A stretch of 64,000 nucleotides of DNA from Microcebus murinus (lineage: Eukaryota > Chordata > Mammalia > Primates > Cheirogaleidae): contig NC_134106.1 in the NCBI RefSeq assembly GCF_040939455.1, positions 85,567,001-85,631,000 on the forward strand. Reading direction: 5' to 3'. Positions 45,889-57,550 of the stretch are shown in pieces (position 1 is the stretch's first letter; the number at the start of each line of letters is the position of its first letter). The position numbers and the translations under genes are program-made. Under the pieces are notes generated by a model, which searched no databases, was not told the DNA's origin, and saw only the letters and a list, made by a program, of their open reading frames with translations.

Positions 45889-45990
45889 ATCTGTACCCCC
45901 ATAATATGCCAAAAGAAAAAAAAAAAAGAAAAAGAAAAAAAAAATGTCCTTTTCTACATACTGAACAAGTCAAAAAAAAAAAAAAAAAAA
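45889..45990 (+). other. Duplicated L1 3' end and 3' transduced sequence
   Basis: A second copy of the L1 terminal block (CTGTACCCCCATAATATGCC, 45891-45910) follows the first A-run, then a second A-rich run, then 27 bp of non-L1 sequence (45945-45971) and a pure A-run to the target duplication. The pattern fits read-through of a weak poly(A) signal at a source locus with its flank carried along (3' transduction). Confidence 0.75.
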
Positions 45991-46006
45991 AAAAGTAGTC
46001 CAAGTT

Positions 46007-46484
46007 CTAATCAACCAACACCTTATTGAAAACTTAGTATATTTCAGGGAAGGGGGAACTTCTGGGGAGTGATATTAATTTTTCTATGTTTTTATTTGTC
46101 GTGTCCTCCTTGCACATCATGTTATAGGCATGGTGAAAGCCCTTAGCATGCTCCCATCTGAACCACTTTATGTCAGGTCCCTGAATATTTCTTTACAGGT
46201 TCATATTCTAGACTACTGTCTTCCCAGTTCTTTTTCCTGCCCACTGACTTGCTATTTGGGGAAAATGCATTATTATAGTTTTACTGTATCATATTTTTCT
46301 TTTATATAAAGGTAAATGCCTTATTATATTAATATTGTTTGTAATACTTTGTAGAGATGATATCTCAGTGTATATAAAATGATGAACTTAGCATCATCAT
46401 TTTCAGGTGTTTACTATATTTACCAGATGCTGATTAGACATGGCCAGTCTCTAGGGTCCTACATTCTTGGGAAGGGCCAGTTGT
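46007..46484. other. No recognised feature
   Basis: Unique-looking AT-rich DNA after the recent L1; nothing supports a feature. Confidence 0.4.
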
Positions 46485-46700
46485 AATAGTAAGAGCTAAT
46501 ATGCAGTGACTATTTTCTGTGGCCATATTAAGTGCTTTACATAGGGACAGATCCTATTACTTACATTTTTCATATGAAGAAACTGAGTTCTAGACAATTT
46601 AAGTATCTTGCCAAAGGTCACATAATTACCATGTGCTAGAGGCAGCTTTCACACCCAGGACATCTGAATCTGAGGGCTGTGCTTTTTGGTCACGAGTTTT
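46485..46700 (-). mobile_element. MIR, antisense
   Basis: 'taagtgctttacatagggacagatcctatta', 'atatgaagaaactgagttctagac', 'tcttgccaaaggtcacataatta', 'cacacccaggacatctgaatctgagggctgtgct': a good antisense MIR. Confidence 0.88.
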
Positions 46701-48849
46701 CAACCCTCTTGGACTGGTACCTGCAATGAACTACAATGAACATCTGATGTACTAACCAAGACCTTGCTGGCAGTTCTGCTGAGGATGCAGACAAGATTTT
46801 ATTCTACCAGGGGAGTCTTATGACACCTGGAGATGGTCACCTGGTGGAAGTACTGAGTTAACTAGCCTTCTACCTGGAGTGTTTACTAACAAGACTAGGC
46901 AGTGTAGGAATTACTTCAATTAACAATGAAAATATAAAATAATTTTAAATAACAAATGCACTCAGAATTATCTCTTATGTTTATTGAAATAAAGCCAAAA
47001 TTTTGATTAGTGGCATCTTATCATGTACTGACCTTTCACTCTTGCATCAGATACCAAATACCTGGACATGGAAGACACAACTGCTTTTGCTCTTTGCATC
47101 ACTTCCTCACACAGCACAGAGCATGGTATTTGCACATTCTCAAATGTGCAGCAATGCATTTTACATTTTCACTTTGTCTTCCTTAATTTTCTTTGTGGCC
47201 ATGTAGAGAGGAGCTGGAAGTACCTGACAATGGATGAATGAACAAACGAATGAATGATGACTGAATGGTTTCTACATAATCAGCTTTGAAACCCAGTTAC
47301 CACAAGCTTGTGGGACTAAGTTGAAGCTTTATTATTCAGATTCGCCCTCCAAACTCTTAAAGTATGAGTAAAAATAAGAAAATCAACCACTTCTTAATCC
47401 ACATAAAATAGACACCTAGGGGTAGTCCCTTCAGATCTCAGCTAACAATGACTTCATATAAAAACTGTGACTTCACTGGAAAATGTGAGAGAATTATAAA
47501 CTCAGGTCAGGAGGGCAGCTGCCTGCACAGTTTTACATTTCTCCAGACAGTGGACATTAGATATATTTATGGGCTTTCAGAGCAGAGTAGTCTGTAATGC
47601 AATTTTAGCTCATCTAATTGAGAAAGAAAAATGGGAAATGTTTACCAGGCATGTCTGCTTAAGCCTTCCCTGGACCCGTGGCATTTGTATCAATATAGGA
47701 AGTCACGGAAGTAAATTGAATTTATGGACCTGTGAAGAATAAATCAATTTCCCATGGAAAAACCCTAGTGCCAGAGCCTATACATAAGCTTCCTCCTTGG
47801 CTATTTTTATTTGTGCTTGCTTAGAGCATTGTACAAAACAGAGAATTGTGACAAGTCTAAATGAGTCATTTTGGGCAGCGAAACCACTTGAGAGATTTTG
47901 CTTTAATGATGGAACTTTCCTATTGCCACAAGAGTGCCTTGACTACACACCAAGACATGACATTCCCATACATTTAGTTTAGGCTACTTTTTTATATATA
48001 AATCCTTCTTAAGAAATTAAAACAGAATGGAACAAAGGAGAGCATTCCAATCATTCGCCTTTCTAACAGAAGTTCAAATTCCTTCTTACATTCTCCTAAG
48101 GGTTTATTTGTTTTTACATGCAAAAGCATATTTGAAAATATTGAGAAAATGAGATATTTTAGAGAGGCACATGTTGACTGAAATGACTAAAATGAGCAAC
48201 ATTAATATCTTAAACAAATAAACATCTTTGCACGTTGCCCCAGGCAGGGTTGCAGCAGGACACAGATGGTACATTCCAAAGGGCTGAGCGAGATGGGTAA
48301 CAGGACTGCTCACTCATGTGTGGGCACAGCTAAGCCAAGAGCTGTGGTGAAACATACCAGAGCCACCAACACCATTATCCCCTAAGGGTCAAGAGAAAGA
48401 GGCTGCTATTGGAACAGCCACCACAAAACAGAGTTACATGGTGCAAGGCAGGCTGAGAGCTGGCAGGAGACAGGATGGGGAGGTGGGGAGAGATGCCTTC
48501 TCCATCCTGCCTGTCCACTTTCCAGACTCTTACTGGCATCTCTCATTGTCCAAACCCAAGCAGAACTCAGCATCTGAGAGGTAAGGGTTAATTGTCCACG
48601 ACTGATCCCCTGCAAACTTCCAGAAAAAAAGCTGGCCTTCTTCAAAGCTCCCAGGAAACTGGCTACAGCCCAGTTCTTAAGATGGTCAATCCTGGACAAC
48701 CTCAAGGCTTGGACGGTCAGAGCTGGTACTTCCCCCACACACTCACACAGTCAGCAGACAGGAAAAGGCTGACACCAAAGCCTTGGCCCCATTGTACCCC
48801 AACTGTGCAGTCCCTACTCATAGCTGGAGAGGTATCCATGCTTCCTCAA
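46701..48849. other. Mostly unrecognised sequence
   Basis: 47010-47260 ends in 'gaatgaacaaacgaatgaatgatg', which may be an L2 3' end. The rest is unique-looking. Frames at 47797-47982, 48104-48313, 48406-48738 and 48592-48954 have no known similarity; the last runs into an Alu. Confidence 0.4.
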
Positions 48850-49202
48850 TTACAAAGCTCAGGCTGGGCGCAGTGGCTCACACCTGTAATCCTAGTACTC
48901 TGGGAGGACGAAGCAGGAGGATCACTCAAGGTCAGGAGTTCGAAACAAGCCTGAGCAAGAGTGAGACCCCATCTCTACTAAAAATAGAAAGAAATTAGCT
49001 GGACAACTAAAAATATATAGAAAAAATTAGCCAGGCATGGTGGCACTATGCCTGTAGTCCCAGCTACTAGGGAGGCTGAGGCAGGAGGATTGCTTGAGCC
49101 CAGGAGTTTGAGGTTGCTGTGAGCTAGGCTGACGCCACGGCACTCTAGCCCAGGCAACAAAACAAGACTCTGTCCCAAAAAAAAAAAAAAATCACACAGC
49201 TC
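48850..49202 (+). mobile_element. Strepsirrhine Alu, forward, with target duplication
   Basis: Body 48862-49191: GGCTGGGCGCAGTGGCTC start, linker 'GACAACTAAAAATATATAG', right arm with 'GACGCCACGGCACTCTAGCC', then a 15-A tail. The flanking duplication is TTACAAAGCTC (48850-48860) and TCACACAGCTC (49192-49202), two mismatches. It is older than the Alu at 13678-14009 by that measure. Confidence 0.93.
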
Positions 49203-49649
49203 GAAGTCTCACATAACAATGTCCAATTCTGCTAAATCTCTGTGCAGTGCTCTAGAATTAATAGAAATGAGGAACTCACACTGATCTCATTTCTTTCTCT
49301 CTCTCTCTCTCTGTTTTTTTTTCTATTTAAACTGTGTTTTCCTATCCCCATTTTACACATTGAAACTGAAGCTGTGAGACATAAAGTCCCATGCTCAGTA
49401 CACCTTCCATTGTGCCCCAGCTTCTTCCAGGTTATCAGCAGGTTTGGGGTCATGGCAAAATAGCACTGTCCCCAGCTCACCTTTACTCCACTGTAATTGA
49501 TTTAGCTTTTGCAGCAGCGCTGACCAGGCTGAGGGAGACAGATGTTGACAAAATCGATTTCTGTAAGGAGTGGGCACCTTGTATTTCCCATCATCTTTAT
49601 ATATAATGCCCAGCAAAGTTTCAGCATAGCAATATTATCAGTTACATTA
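49203..49649. other. No recognised feature except a (TC)n patch
   Basis: A (TC)n run sits near 49291-49312 with a T-run after it. Frames over 49232-49616 on both strands are not supported. Confidence 0.4.
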
Positions 49650-49860
49650 ATAGCTACCATTAATAAATTTTCTACATGCACACATCATTTCTCACATTTC
49701 TCATTTAATTCTCTCAGCAGGATCATTGGGCCTTTAAGGTATGGAAAAACTGAGATTTAGAGAAGATATGTAACTTGCCTACATTCGCACAGCTAGTAAG
49801 TGGCACAGCCAGCTTCAAACCTAGATCCAAACTCAATTATTAAACTATACTCCAGCACAC
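49650..49860 (-). mobile_element. MIR, antisense
   Basis: 'catttaattctctcagcaggatcattgggcc', 'tatggaaaaactgagatttagagaag', 'aacttgcctacattcgcacagctagtaagtggcacagccagcttcaaacc': a clear antisense MIR. Confidence 0.88.
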
Positions 49861-49963
49861 TATTCACAAGATTATGAAACAGCACAAACCTTGAAGCCAA
49901 ATGATCTTATTCTTGTATTCTTGGAAATCATCAGTTGACCCGTGTCTAAGGCTAAAGGGAAAA

Positions 49964-50075
49964 AAAATATTTATATATATATATGAATAAATATATAAAT
50001 ATAAAATATAAATTATATATAAATATATTTAATATATTTTAATATATTTATATATAAATATATATATATATATGA
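49964..50075. repeat. AT-rich TATA/AAATATA low-complexity run
   Basis: About 110 bp of almost pure A/T with ATATATAT and palindromic TATATTTAATATATTT pieces; cruciform-prone. Confidence 0.9.
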
Positions 50076-50499
50076 GAGATCAAAAAATGTGTAAGCTGAA
50101 GAAATCTTTAGAGACATGATGGCCTATCATTTGTTTGGAAAATGGAACCTGGTTTCTTGACATCATACCATACCACCTAGAACCCTGACCCTGCAGGCCG
50201 TCAAGCTGAGCTAGAACAGACCTTCAAGACCCACAGATTAGAATAGTCAGGAAACCCACAACACAGTGTTGTGAGTGAGAATGCCACCTACACAGACTCC
50301 CACTGTCTCTGAGAAAGGAAGACTGAACCAGCATGGACTGTTTTCCTCTCTTTCTGCCAATGACCTCACAATTTTATCTGCTAATTCCCCCCTCAATTAA
50401 TACAAAGTAAGACTCCTACCACTTCCTTTCTTCATTGTCCTCAAATGATAACGCAGAGAGACTAGGATTGCTGCATGCAAGCCCTAAGCCTTGGCGTAG

Positions 50500-50660
50500 A
50501 TGGCTGATCACTCTGTGTCCACATCTTCATTTATAATATGGCGATGACAATCCCTTTCCTGTTTCGGCTCAGGATTATTATGAAGACAGAATCAGAGAAG
50601 CTCTAAAGACACTAAATTATATGCCTTGGACCAAACAGTCCATATGTAGTGCTGGTTGGC
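50500..50660 (+). mobile_element. MIR-like fragment
   Basis: 'cttcatttataatatggcgatgacaatccc...aggattattatgaagacagaatcagag' resembles the central and 3' part of a forward MIR; diverged. Confidence 0.5.
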
Positions 50661-52476
50661 CCTGTGCCCAGCAAAATGTTAAGTCAAACAACAATAAGAA
50701 TCAGAGCTGTTCAAGCCCCTGGGGTCTTTGAGGAAAGAAAAGATGTTGCTTGCTCTATAAAAATGTACGCTTAATATAAACTGTCTTCCCATGCTAAATG
50801 AATCTGATTTATCACCCGGCCCCAAGCATGCTCCTGTGTGGCTGCCCAGTACGCAATGATTTCACCAGAGCAGCTGTGTGGAAGATCAGAGGTCTGATGC
50901 AATATCTCATGGGATCAATATGCCTCCTTATGCTTTTAAAGGGATGTCACCATATTTCAAATTTGAGTTTAATAGGTTGAATTATGTATTTTGGAGATCA
51001 ACAATTACCTAGGGGAATATCCAGGAATATGAGAACCATTGAAACAGACCGTGTTTTGTAACTGTGTAACCCAGTGAGTTTCAATACTATGCAAGTTCTC
51101 AAGAGAGAAATTGCCTGACTCCACTGATTAAATACTGATGTTTATTAAAGGTGGACATAAAAACCTTTGGGAAAGAAATAGATGATTGAAAAATCACTTT
51201 AGGGTTCCAAGCCATTAACTAGAAGAGTAATTGAACACAACTATTTCCACGGATTGTATTTTTAACCAACACCTCATTTTATAATTCATTTAGTGTTAGA
51301 AAATGGACACTATTGATTGTGTTGCTTTTTCAGACTACAAATCCACATACATTCTGGGAACTAGTTAACCAAATAGCATTCAAGATTGGATCTCAATTAA
51401 CTAAAAACTAGGAACACTTCATTTTTACTACCTGCAAATAACCAAGTGACCTTTAGCAACTCACATAAATCCCTCTACACTTGAATTTCTCATTGAAGAA
51501 TGAAGGGAGGGGCTAGGTGAGTTATGAGTTCCTTCCAGCTCTGACATGCTTGCATTCTGGGATTCTTCCAACACTGGTTATATTCAGGGAAGCACAGTAA
51601 GCAACAAAGAGAACCAGGGCAATAGGATCTATGGTGTTGCTCATGTTAGTTGACCACTTACAGTGTATTTCCCTGTGCACAGAGAATTCTTAAAAAATGC
51701 CGCAATTGAATTGCACTCTGTCTACATTTTTTGTAGTTCTTTATTTCCATGAAGGCTCCTCTACTTCTCTTTGCCCCATTGGCTCAGCTGGGGCCTGAGA
51801 ACCTGCAGATAATTCTCTCCAGCTGAGGCTTTAGATGCACAGCTACAAATAGACAGGCTGATAGAAACTCTGGTAGACCTCCCTCTCTGAGTCTACCCCA
51901 TTGCACAAGGATATGCTAAGGGTCAGCTGAGCAGTGTGTGGCAAATCACTTTGTACTCATGAGGAAAAATATTCTCAGGGGGAAAAAATCGCTGCTAGCC
52001 TCTTGTTGACCTAAGCTTTAGCATAATTTCCCTTGGGATTTTTTTTTTTCAATTCTGATGAAAATAATAAGCCAGATTCTCTACCTATCTTTCCCTAATA
52101 GATATTTGCTGACTTTCCTAATTATTGCCTTAAGACTTCTTGTGGGTTTGTGTGTTATCAAAGGAAAAGATTAGGCTCCTGGTAAGGAGGAATGTGGGCA
52201 GGAAGTGAAATGAGACTTTCAGAGGGCCTAAGGACTGGAGACTGTGGCTCCTTGGCCCCTTCTGGGTTTTTGCTCTGTAGGAGTTATGCAAACTCTAGGC
52301 AGGGACTGAATTGTCCTAGAACGACAGAGGCCACTAGGAATAGTGGGAGGGCTGGGGACAGTGGCGTCAAGACAGGGACACTTGACAGAACTGAAAGTAT
52401 ACCATGTGGCTGGAACTGAGAGACATAAGGAAGGAGGGGCAAGACATTCAGGGACTTTAACTAATTTGTCTGAAAG
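50661..52476. other. Mostly unrecognised (apart from the MIR-like piece at 51430)
   Basis: No gene support. The frame at 52192-52419 has mixed composition and no known domain. The remainder is unique-looking. Confidence 0.4.
51430..51575 (+). mobile_element. MIR/MIR3-like fragment
   Basis: 'cacttgaatttctcattgaagaatgaagggaggggctaggtgagttatgagttccttccagctctgacatgcttgcattctgggattc' resembles the 3' half of MIR3/THER1-type SINEs. Confidence 0.55.
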
Positions 52477-52779
52477 CTAGGGTGACCAACCTGCCCCAGT
52501 TTGCCTGAGATTTTTCCCAGTTTTAGCACTGAGAGTGCCACATGCTAATGTAATAAAGTTAATAACTGACTTAAATTATTCGGTATTGATTCTCAATTTC
52601 CTTATGTTTGGCCATTTCCATATGAATGCTTGTTTCAAGAAAGCTAATGTGGGCTCATAACCAATTCTGAAGCAAATGGGGACCATTCTCCCAGGACTTC
52701 CCTGAATTAGAAACTGAAAGGCCCAAATCTTTGAAAAAAAAAACACCAGTCCTGGGCAAAGTGGGACAGTTAGTCATCA
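52477..52779. mobile_element. DNA-transposon MITE with terminal inverted repeats
   Basis: The left end 'GGGTGACCAACCTGCCCCAG' and the right end '..CCTGGGCAAAGTGGGACAGT' are near-complementary inverted repeats about 300 bp apart. Such 'ggtgaccaacc' termini are seen in a known mammalian MITE that I cannot name with confidence. No coding potential; the 159-codon reverse frame over 52655-53134 covers it only in part. Confidence 0.6.
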
Positions 52780-52859
52780 TACTATAGAGCAATGGCAGGC
52801 TATCAATGGAAATGGCATAATCAGTGTGTCTTAAGTTATTATTGTAAAAAATTGCATGG

Positions 52860-53520
52860 CTACTGGTGGAGAAAGGATTAAATAAACTTAAGATTTGAGC
52901 CTGCAAGATGAACCAGGAGGCTAATCTAGTTATGATGTAGACTTGGATGGAAATAGAGAGAAACTGACAGTCGTTGATAGAGATGCAATGCAGGCTACCA
53001 GGATTAATTGGAAGGGAGTAATTCCCAAGTCTGTGGTTTGCAGACTTGGGTGAATAAGGGGTCCTTTCAATGAGACAAGAACCAGGAAGGAAAGTAGGTT
53101 GGTGAAGTAAAAAATCAGGGGTTAAGTTGGACACATGAGATTGAAGGACCTGTGCCTTTCAGATGGTGGCGTTACAAGGAGTTGGAGCTTAGTGAAAGTT
53201 TACTAAGTAGTCTAGATCTGAGAGGGAAAGTCTGGAAAGGAGATATCTACCTGGAAGTTATCAAATAGTAGTTGAAGCCTTTGAGAGTTACCAAAAACAC
53301 TAGAGAGGACTTACAGAGTAAGAAACGGGTCTAATAAAAAGAGCCTGGACAAAGTCCACTATTCAAAAGTGCGGTAAAGGCAGATAATCCAAGAAAAAAG
53401 GCTGAGACTGTGTTGTCAGAGAGGTAGGTGGACAACTGGAAGATGTTGTCATGGAATCTAAGGCACAGTGGCTTTCAGGAACGATAACGAGGTCAGCGTC
53501 AAGTGGAAAGGGATCCTCAG
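52860..53520. mobile_element. Old dispersed repeat (possibly CR1/L3-like), low confidence
   Basis: Several passages ('tggacaactggaagatgttgtc', 'gaggtaggtggacaactgg', 'ggtcagcgtcaagtgg') resemble an old, widely dispersed mammalian repeat. Assignment is weak; it may also be unique DNA. Confidence 0.3.
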
Positions 53521-53970
53521 AACCACCACTGAATTTGCAAGACGTAAGTCACTGTTGAGACTATTTGTAGTTTCATAGACGAAACTTAAGTTATTCTTTC
53601 AAGTATTAGCTAATAATGTCAATTCCTGGTACACATGAACATTTTGGATCCTCAAAAATAGTAGGTTTCATCTACAAAGGGACAAAAAAATAAGTCTCCT
53701 TTCAGTAAATCCAATACAGAATTCAGGGACCCCTTTGAAAGTTCTATGGTTCCAAATGGATTTTTCCCTGGAATTGTGAGTGAGAAATGTGGGCTTGGTG
53801 TTGTTACATGGGCCAACATCATGGTTGCAGTAACACTCAAAGGTGAGGAAATGTGGTCTCTACTCAAAGTATTTTGATTGTGCAAAACATACTAGGTGCA
53901 AACACTAGAAAGAATACAATGATTTTTTTTAAATGTACAGAAAATTTTTCATCTTGAAAGATGTATTACA

Positions 53971-54328
53971 CTAGGGATTGATAAATAGTTTCAGTAAAGA
54001 GTCAGAAGTAAGTACTCTAGACTTTGAAAGCCCAGTAGGAATATTGAGGCTGTATGCAGCTATAGTTACATAACAATAGTGAAAACAAATTTCCACAAAT
54101 TTAAAATATAATAATAATTAAATACCTTTTCTGTGAAACAGATCTATTAATAAAAAGAATGATTTTTAGGTAGAGGTAATAATAATTTAATCTGGGTTCA
54201 AAATTATTGTTTCCTATTATCATATTGATCACAAATGTACATTTCTAAAATTCATTCTTAGTTTGTGTGCCACACAAAAAAAGGCAGCAGTCTGGATATG
54301 GCTTATGGGCCATAATTTGCCAACCCCT
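53971..54328 (+). mobile_element. hAT MITE with 8-bp target duplication
   Basis: The left terminus CTAGGGATTGATAAATAG and the right terminus ATTTGCCAACCCCT are inverted repeats. The flanks GTATTACA (53963-53970) and GTATTATA (54329-54336) are an 8-bp duplication with one mismatch, as hAT elements give. The interior resembles the common 'cagggattggcaaa...gccataatttgccaacccctg' MITE family. No transposase. Confidence 0.85.
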
Positions 54329-54334
54329 GTATTA

Positions 54335-54352
54335 TACACACACACACACACA
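54335..54352. repeat. Short (CA)n
   Basis: Nine CA repeats directly after the hAT target duplication. Confidence 0.85.
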
Positions 54353-55122
54353 ATCTATAATATTTGTATAAATTGTCTGTTGAGGTAAATGAAGACTTTT
54401 TATCCAAGACCTCAGCATCATCACCAAATGAAGATTTTTTTTCTTAATCACTGGATTCAGCGAAAAGGGATTTCAGTGTCTTATAACAGATAAAACATAA
54501 TAGAGACAATTTCAGAAAATTACAAACATTACTGTGGGGAAAATGATTTGAGAAAATAATACAGAATTTTTAGGTTTGATCTATCTTATTTTAAAAGACC
54601 ATCAATTTTACTCCATACATGCATGCACATAACATATGATTTTCTTCTATCCTTAAAATTTATATACCTTAGCATTTGCATCATCCTGAAAATTGTTTTA
54701 AAATCATTTAATTATAACATATTATATATTTTACTTAAAAATATCTAAAAGAAAATGACAAAATAGAAATATTTGCTAATTCTCATTTCAGGATAAACAG
54801 CATTTAACCTTTATTTTCTGTAGAAAAATTGTTTATAGAAACATTCAAGCTTCATGTTCTGAAAAGAAGGCGTAGAAAGACCTCAGAAAGAACAAATTGC
54901 AATCTTCATTTTAAGTTTATAACTAAGAAAGTGGCCATGACTTAATTGTATTAAACTGATGATGGAAAAATAAGCAAAATATTTTTATATGAAAAATATT
55001 TTATCCATTAAAGATAATAAAAGAAATAAACCATGAAATTAGCAAATACATGAATATGGGGATAGAAATGATACAAAAGAACTGAAGGGGAAAAGAGAGT
55101 TCTTTTCTGCATCATGAAAATA
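54353..55122. other. No recognised feature
   Basis: AT-rich unique-looking DNA; no frame of interest. Confidence 0.4.
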
Positions 55123-56069
55123 CAGTTGGCCCTTGAAAAACAGAGTTGGAGTTGTGTGCGTCCACTTACATGCTGATTTTCTTCCACCTCTGCAGCCTCT
55201 GAGACAGCAAGACCAACCCCTCCTCTTCCTCCTGCTCATCCTGCTCAACAATAAGACCTTTATGATGATCCGATTCCACTTAATGAATAGTAAAAGTATT
55301 TTCTCTTGAGGACTGAACTCAGAGCTTTTTCTTTGCCTTCCAAAAAATTCCTTTCCAAGAGGGCCTGTTAAGTCACGCTTACAAATGATAACAACTCAGT
55401 AAGCAGGTTTTTATGATGGTGTCTACTTCCCAACCTGATCCTGGTAGAGCATCACATGAAAGACAGAAGACCCTGAAACATTCCCTTCAGCTGATTCCTG
55501 GTCTTCTGGACAAAACCTAACTCTTTCAACCAATTGTCAGCTAAAGAATCCCTAAATCCACCTATGACTTGCAAGCCCCCGCTTCCAGATGTCCTGCCCT
55601 TTTTGGGCCGAATCAATGTATGCCCTCCATGTATCGATTTATTATTCTACCTGTAATTTCTGTCTCCCTGAAAATGTATAAAGATCAAACTGTAACCCAA
55701 CCACAGCAAGTCTACTTGCTCAAGGCCTCTTGGATGTGGCTCCAGGCCATGGTCCTCAAATTTGGCTCAGAATTAACCTCCTTAAATTATTTTACAGAGT
55801 TTACCTTCTTTTCCTTATGACTTTCTTAAATGAGTTTTTTTCTAGTTTATTTATTGTAAGATATAAGGTATATAATGCATACAACACACAACATATGTGT
55901 TGGCTGTTTATGTTATCTATTATCATAAAGTATCTAGTCAATAGCAGACTATTAGTAGTTCAGTTTTCTAGAAGTCAAAAGTTGTATACAGATTTTCCAC
56001 TGCGCAGGGTCGGCACCCTTAACTAACCCCCCTCTACTCACTACCCTCCCACTATTCAAAGGTCAACTG
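55123..56069 (+). mobile_element. Tigger-family MITE split by an ERV LTR
   Basis: The terminal inverted repeats CAGTTGGCCCTTGAAAAAC (55123) and TTCAAAGGTCAACTG (to 56069) are intact and flanked by TA on each side (55121-55122, 56070-56071). The halves 55123-55306 and 55810-56069 join across the LTR at 55307-55809. The interior 'acctttatgatgatccgattccacttaatgaatag' is typical of this Tigger MITE. No transposase is present. Confidence 0.9.
55307..55809 (+). mobile_element. Solo LTR inserted in the Tigger MITE
   Basis: Begins TGAGGACTGAAC and ends near '...CAGAGTTTACCTTC'. From about 55480 to the end it is homologous to the LTR at 30821-31407 in the same orientation; the 5' half (55307-55480) does not resemble that copy. 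A TATA-like 'AATGTATAAAGATC' is near 55675. The target duplication is not clear. Its insertion splits Tigger, so it is younger than that. Confidence 0.75.
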
Positions 56070-56071
56070 TA

Positions 56072-57369
56072 TTGTTTTCCTGAGGTCTTCTAGCTGTCAA
56101 TTACATTGTTTGCTGCAGTGGAAAAAATTGTCAGTGTAAATGTGAATTAGTTCTGAGCCCTGCCCCAATCTTTGTTTCTGCTCCTCGTGAACTTCTTTTA
56201 TTTTTCGGTTTGGGGTGAGCCTCTTTAATCCTCTCTTCCAATTTACTGCTCTAGCTCTGTAAGGCCTTGCAATCAACAGTTGGCAGGACCCATAGGACCA
56301 CCATGAATTGCTATTATCTCAGCTGAACATGGTTTAACGTTTTTTTGTCATCATTAGGGCCAAAATAAAACCAGATTTTAGATCAAAAGCTTGAGTACTT
56401 TGATCAGTATGCCTGTATCAATGACTTATGTTAGATTTTTACTACCATTGAGGATTTTCTTAGCTCCGCTTTCCTGCAAAGTCAGAGCCCAAGAGGAAGG
56501 CTTTTGTAGATGTAATCTATTTGGGAAAGCAATTCTCAGGGAGCAGAAATAAGAGATAGTGGGGATGGGGGCATTGGAATGTGGGGAGGGGTAAAGCCAG
56601 CAGAAGGACCCACAGTGGGGCTGGTTCCTGCTCGGGAGGGATCCATCTTGCAGGACTGTATGAAATGTGTCTCAGGTCAGTTGAGCAAGAAAAGGGAAGA
56701 AATGTCCACTGGATCCTGCCTCCCATTAGTCAGTAGGTTGATGGTGGTGACCACACACAAGCACAAAAGCCTAAAGGAGCCCATGGCGACAGCGCCAAAG
56801 GCATTCCACAGCAAGGGAATTGCACTGAGGCCCTGCGGGCTGCAGCTGTGCAAAGCCAGGAATACCTGCCCAGCCCCAGGAGTCTAGCTGCTATTCTTTC
56901 TCATAATAATAGGAAAAACCTAGGGTTTCTTTAAACACAGCTTCTGAACTTGGGTACAAGTAGGTCCTTGAGAAATGGTCATACCTGCTTGGATGTCCTC
57001 CGAGGCTTCTCTTATATTAAAAAACTCCTCATATCAGGCTGAGAAATTCCCAAAGTGCCAAAATATGAGTCAGAGTTTTAATATTTGCAAAATACCCTTC
57101 TCGTCCTCTAGCCTTCTGAAATTGTGGGGAGTGGGAATTGGGGGATACAGTGCTACATTCTTTATCTTTAGCTGACACAAGAAAAAAATCTAAGAACTCT
57201 CTGGACATGCATATAATTGGAAATATATGCCATCATAACTTTTAAGGTATTAAATCTAATGTATGAGCAAACAGACTCAAATTCCCTTAACATACCAATC
57301 ATCCCATAGTCACTTAATGAGACTTTGTTTGAGGTCAATTATTAATTTACAAGTCAAATGATCTATTTC
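56072..57369. other. No recognised feature
   Basis: Unique-looking sequence. A 102-codon forward frame (56579-56887) and overlapping reverse frames have no known similarity. Confidence 0.4.
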
Positions 57370-57550
57370 ATAGAATCTTTACCCATGCAGACACAGAGGA
57401 GTCCTTAAAAGTAATCTAGAACAATGTCCTGTTTTACCAATGAGGTCAGAGAGGATCAAAAAGATGAAGCAAGTTGTCAAAGGTCACCCAAAAAACATTT
57501 AAGTTCAGGTCTGCAGACTCCTCTAGTGTTTCCTGTTATCATTCCAGTAG
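57370..57550 (-). mobile_element. MIR fragment, antisense
   Basis: 'tgttttaccaatgaggtcagagaggatcaaaaagatgaagcaagttgtcaaaggtcacccaa' is a diverged antisense MIR core. Confidence 0.65.

Larger units (their letters stand above)
43515..46006 (+). mobile_element. Recent 5'-truncated LINE-1 with intact ORF2 3' part
   Basis: Insertion body 43531-45990, flanked by a perfect 16-bp target duplication AAAAGTAGTCCAAGTT (43515-43530 and 45991-46006). The site fits L1 endonuclease (TT/AAAA, with TT at 43513-43514). It begins within ORF2 and runs through the ORF2 stop (45662-45664), a 3' UTR with G-rich tracts (45717-45740 and 45810-45826), and two A-rich tails. The last 27 bp before the final A-run (45945-45971) do not belong to L1. 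The ORF2 part has no stop over 707 codons, which suggests a young insertion. Confidence 0.97.

Noticed and set aside
52655..53134. 159-codon reverse-strand frame
   Set aside because: It spans a MITE end and unassigned DNA, with no known domain, promoter or splice support.
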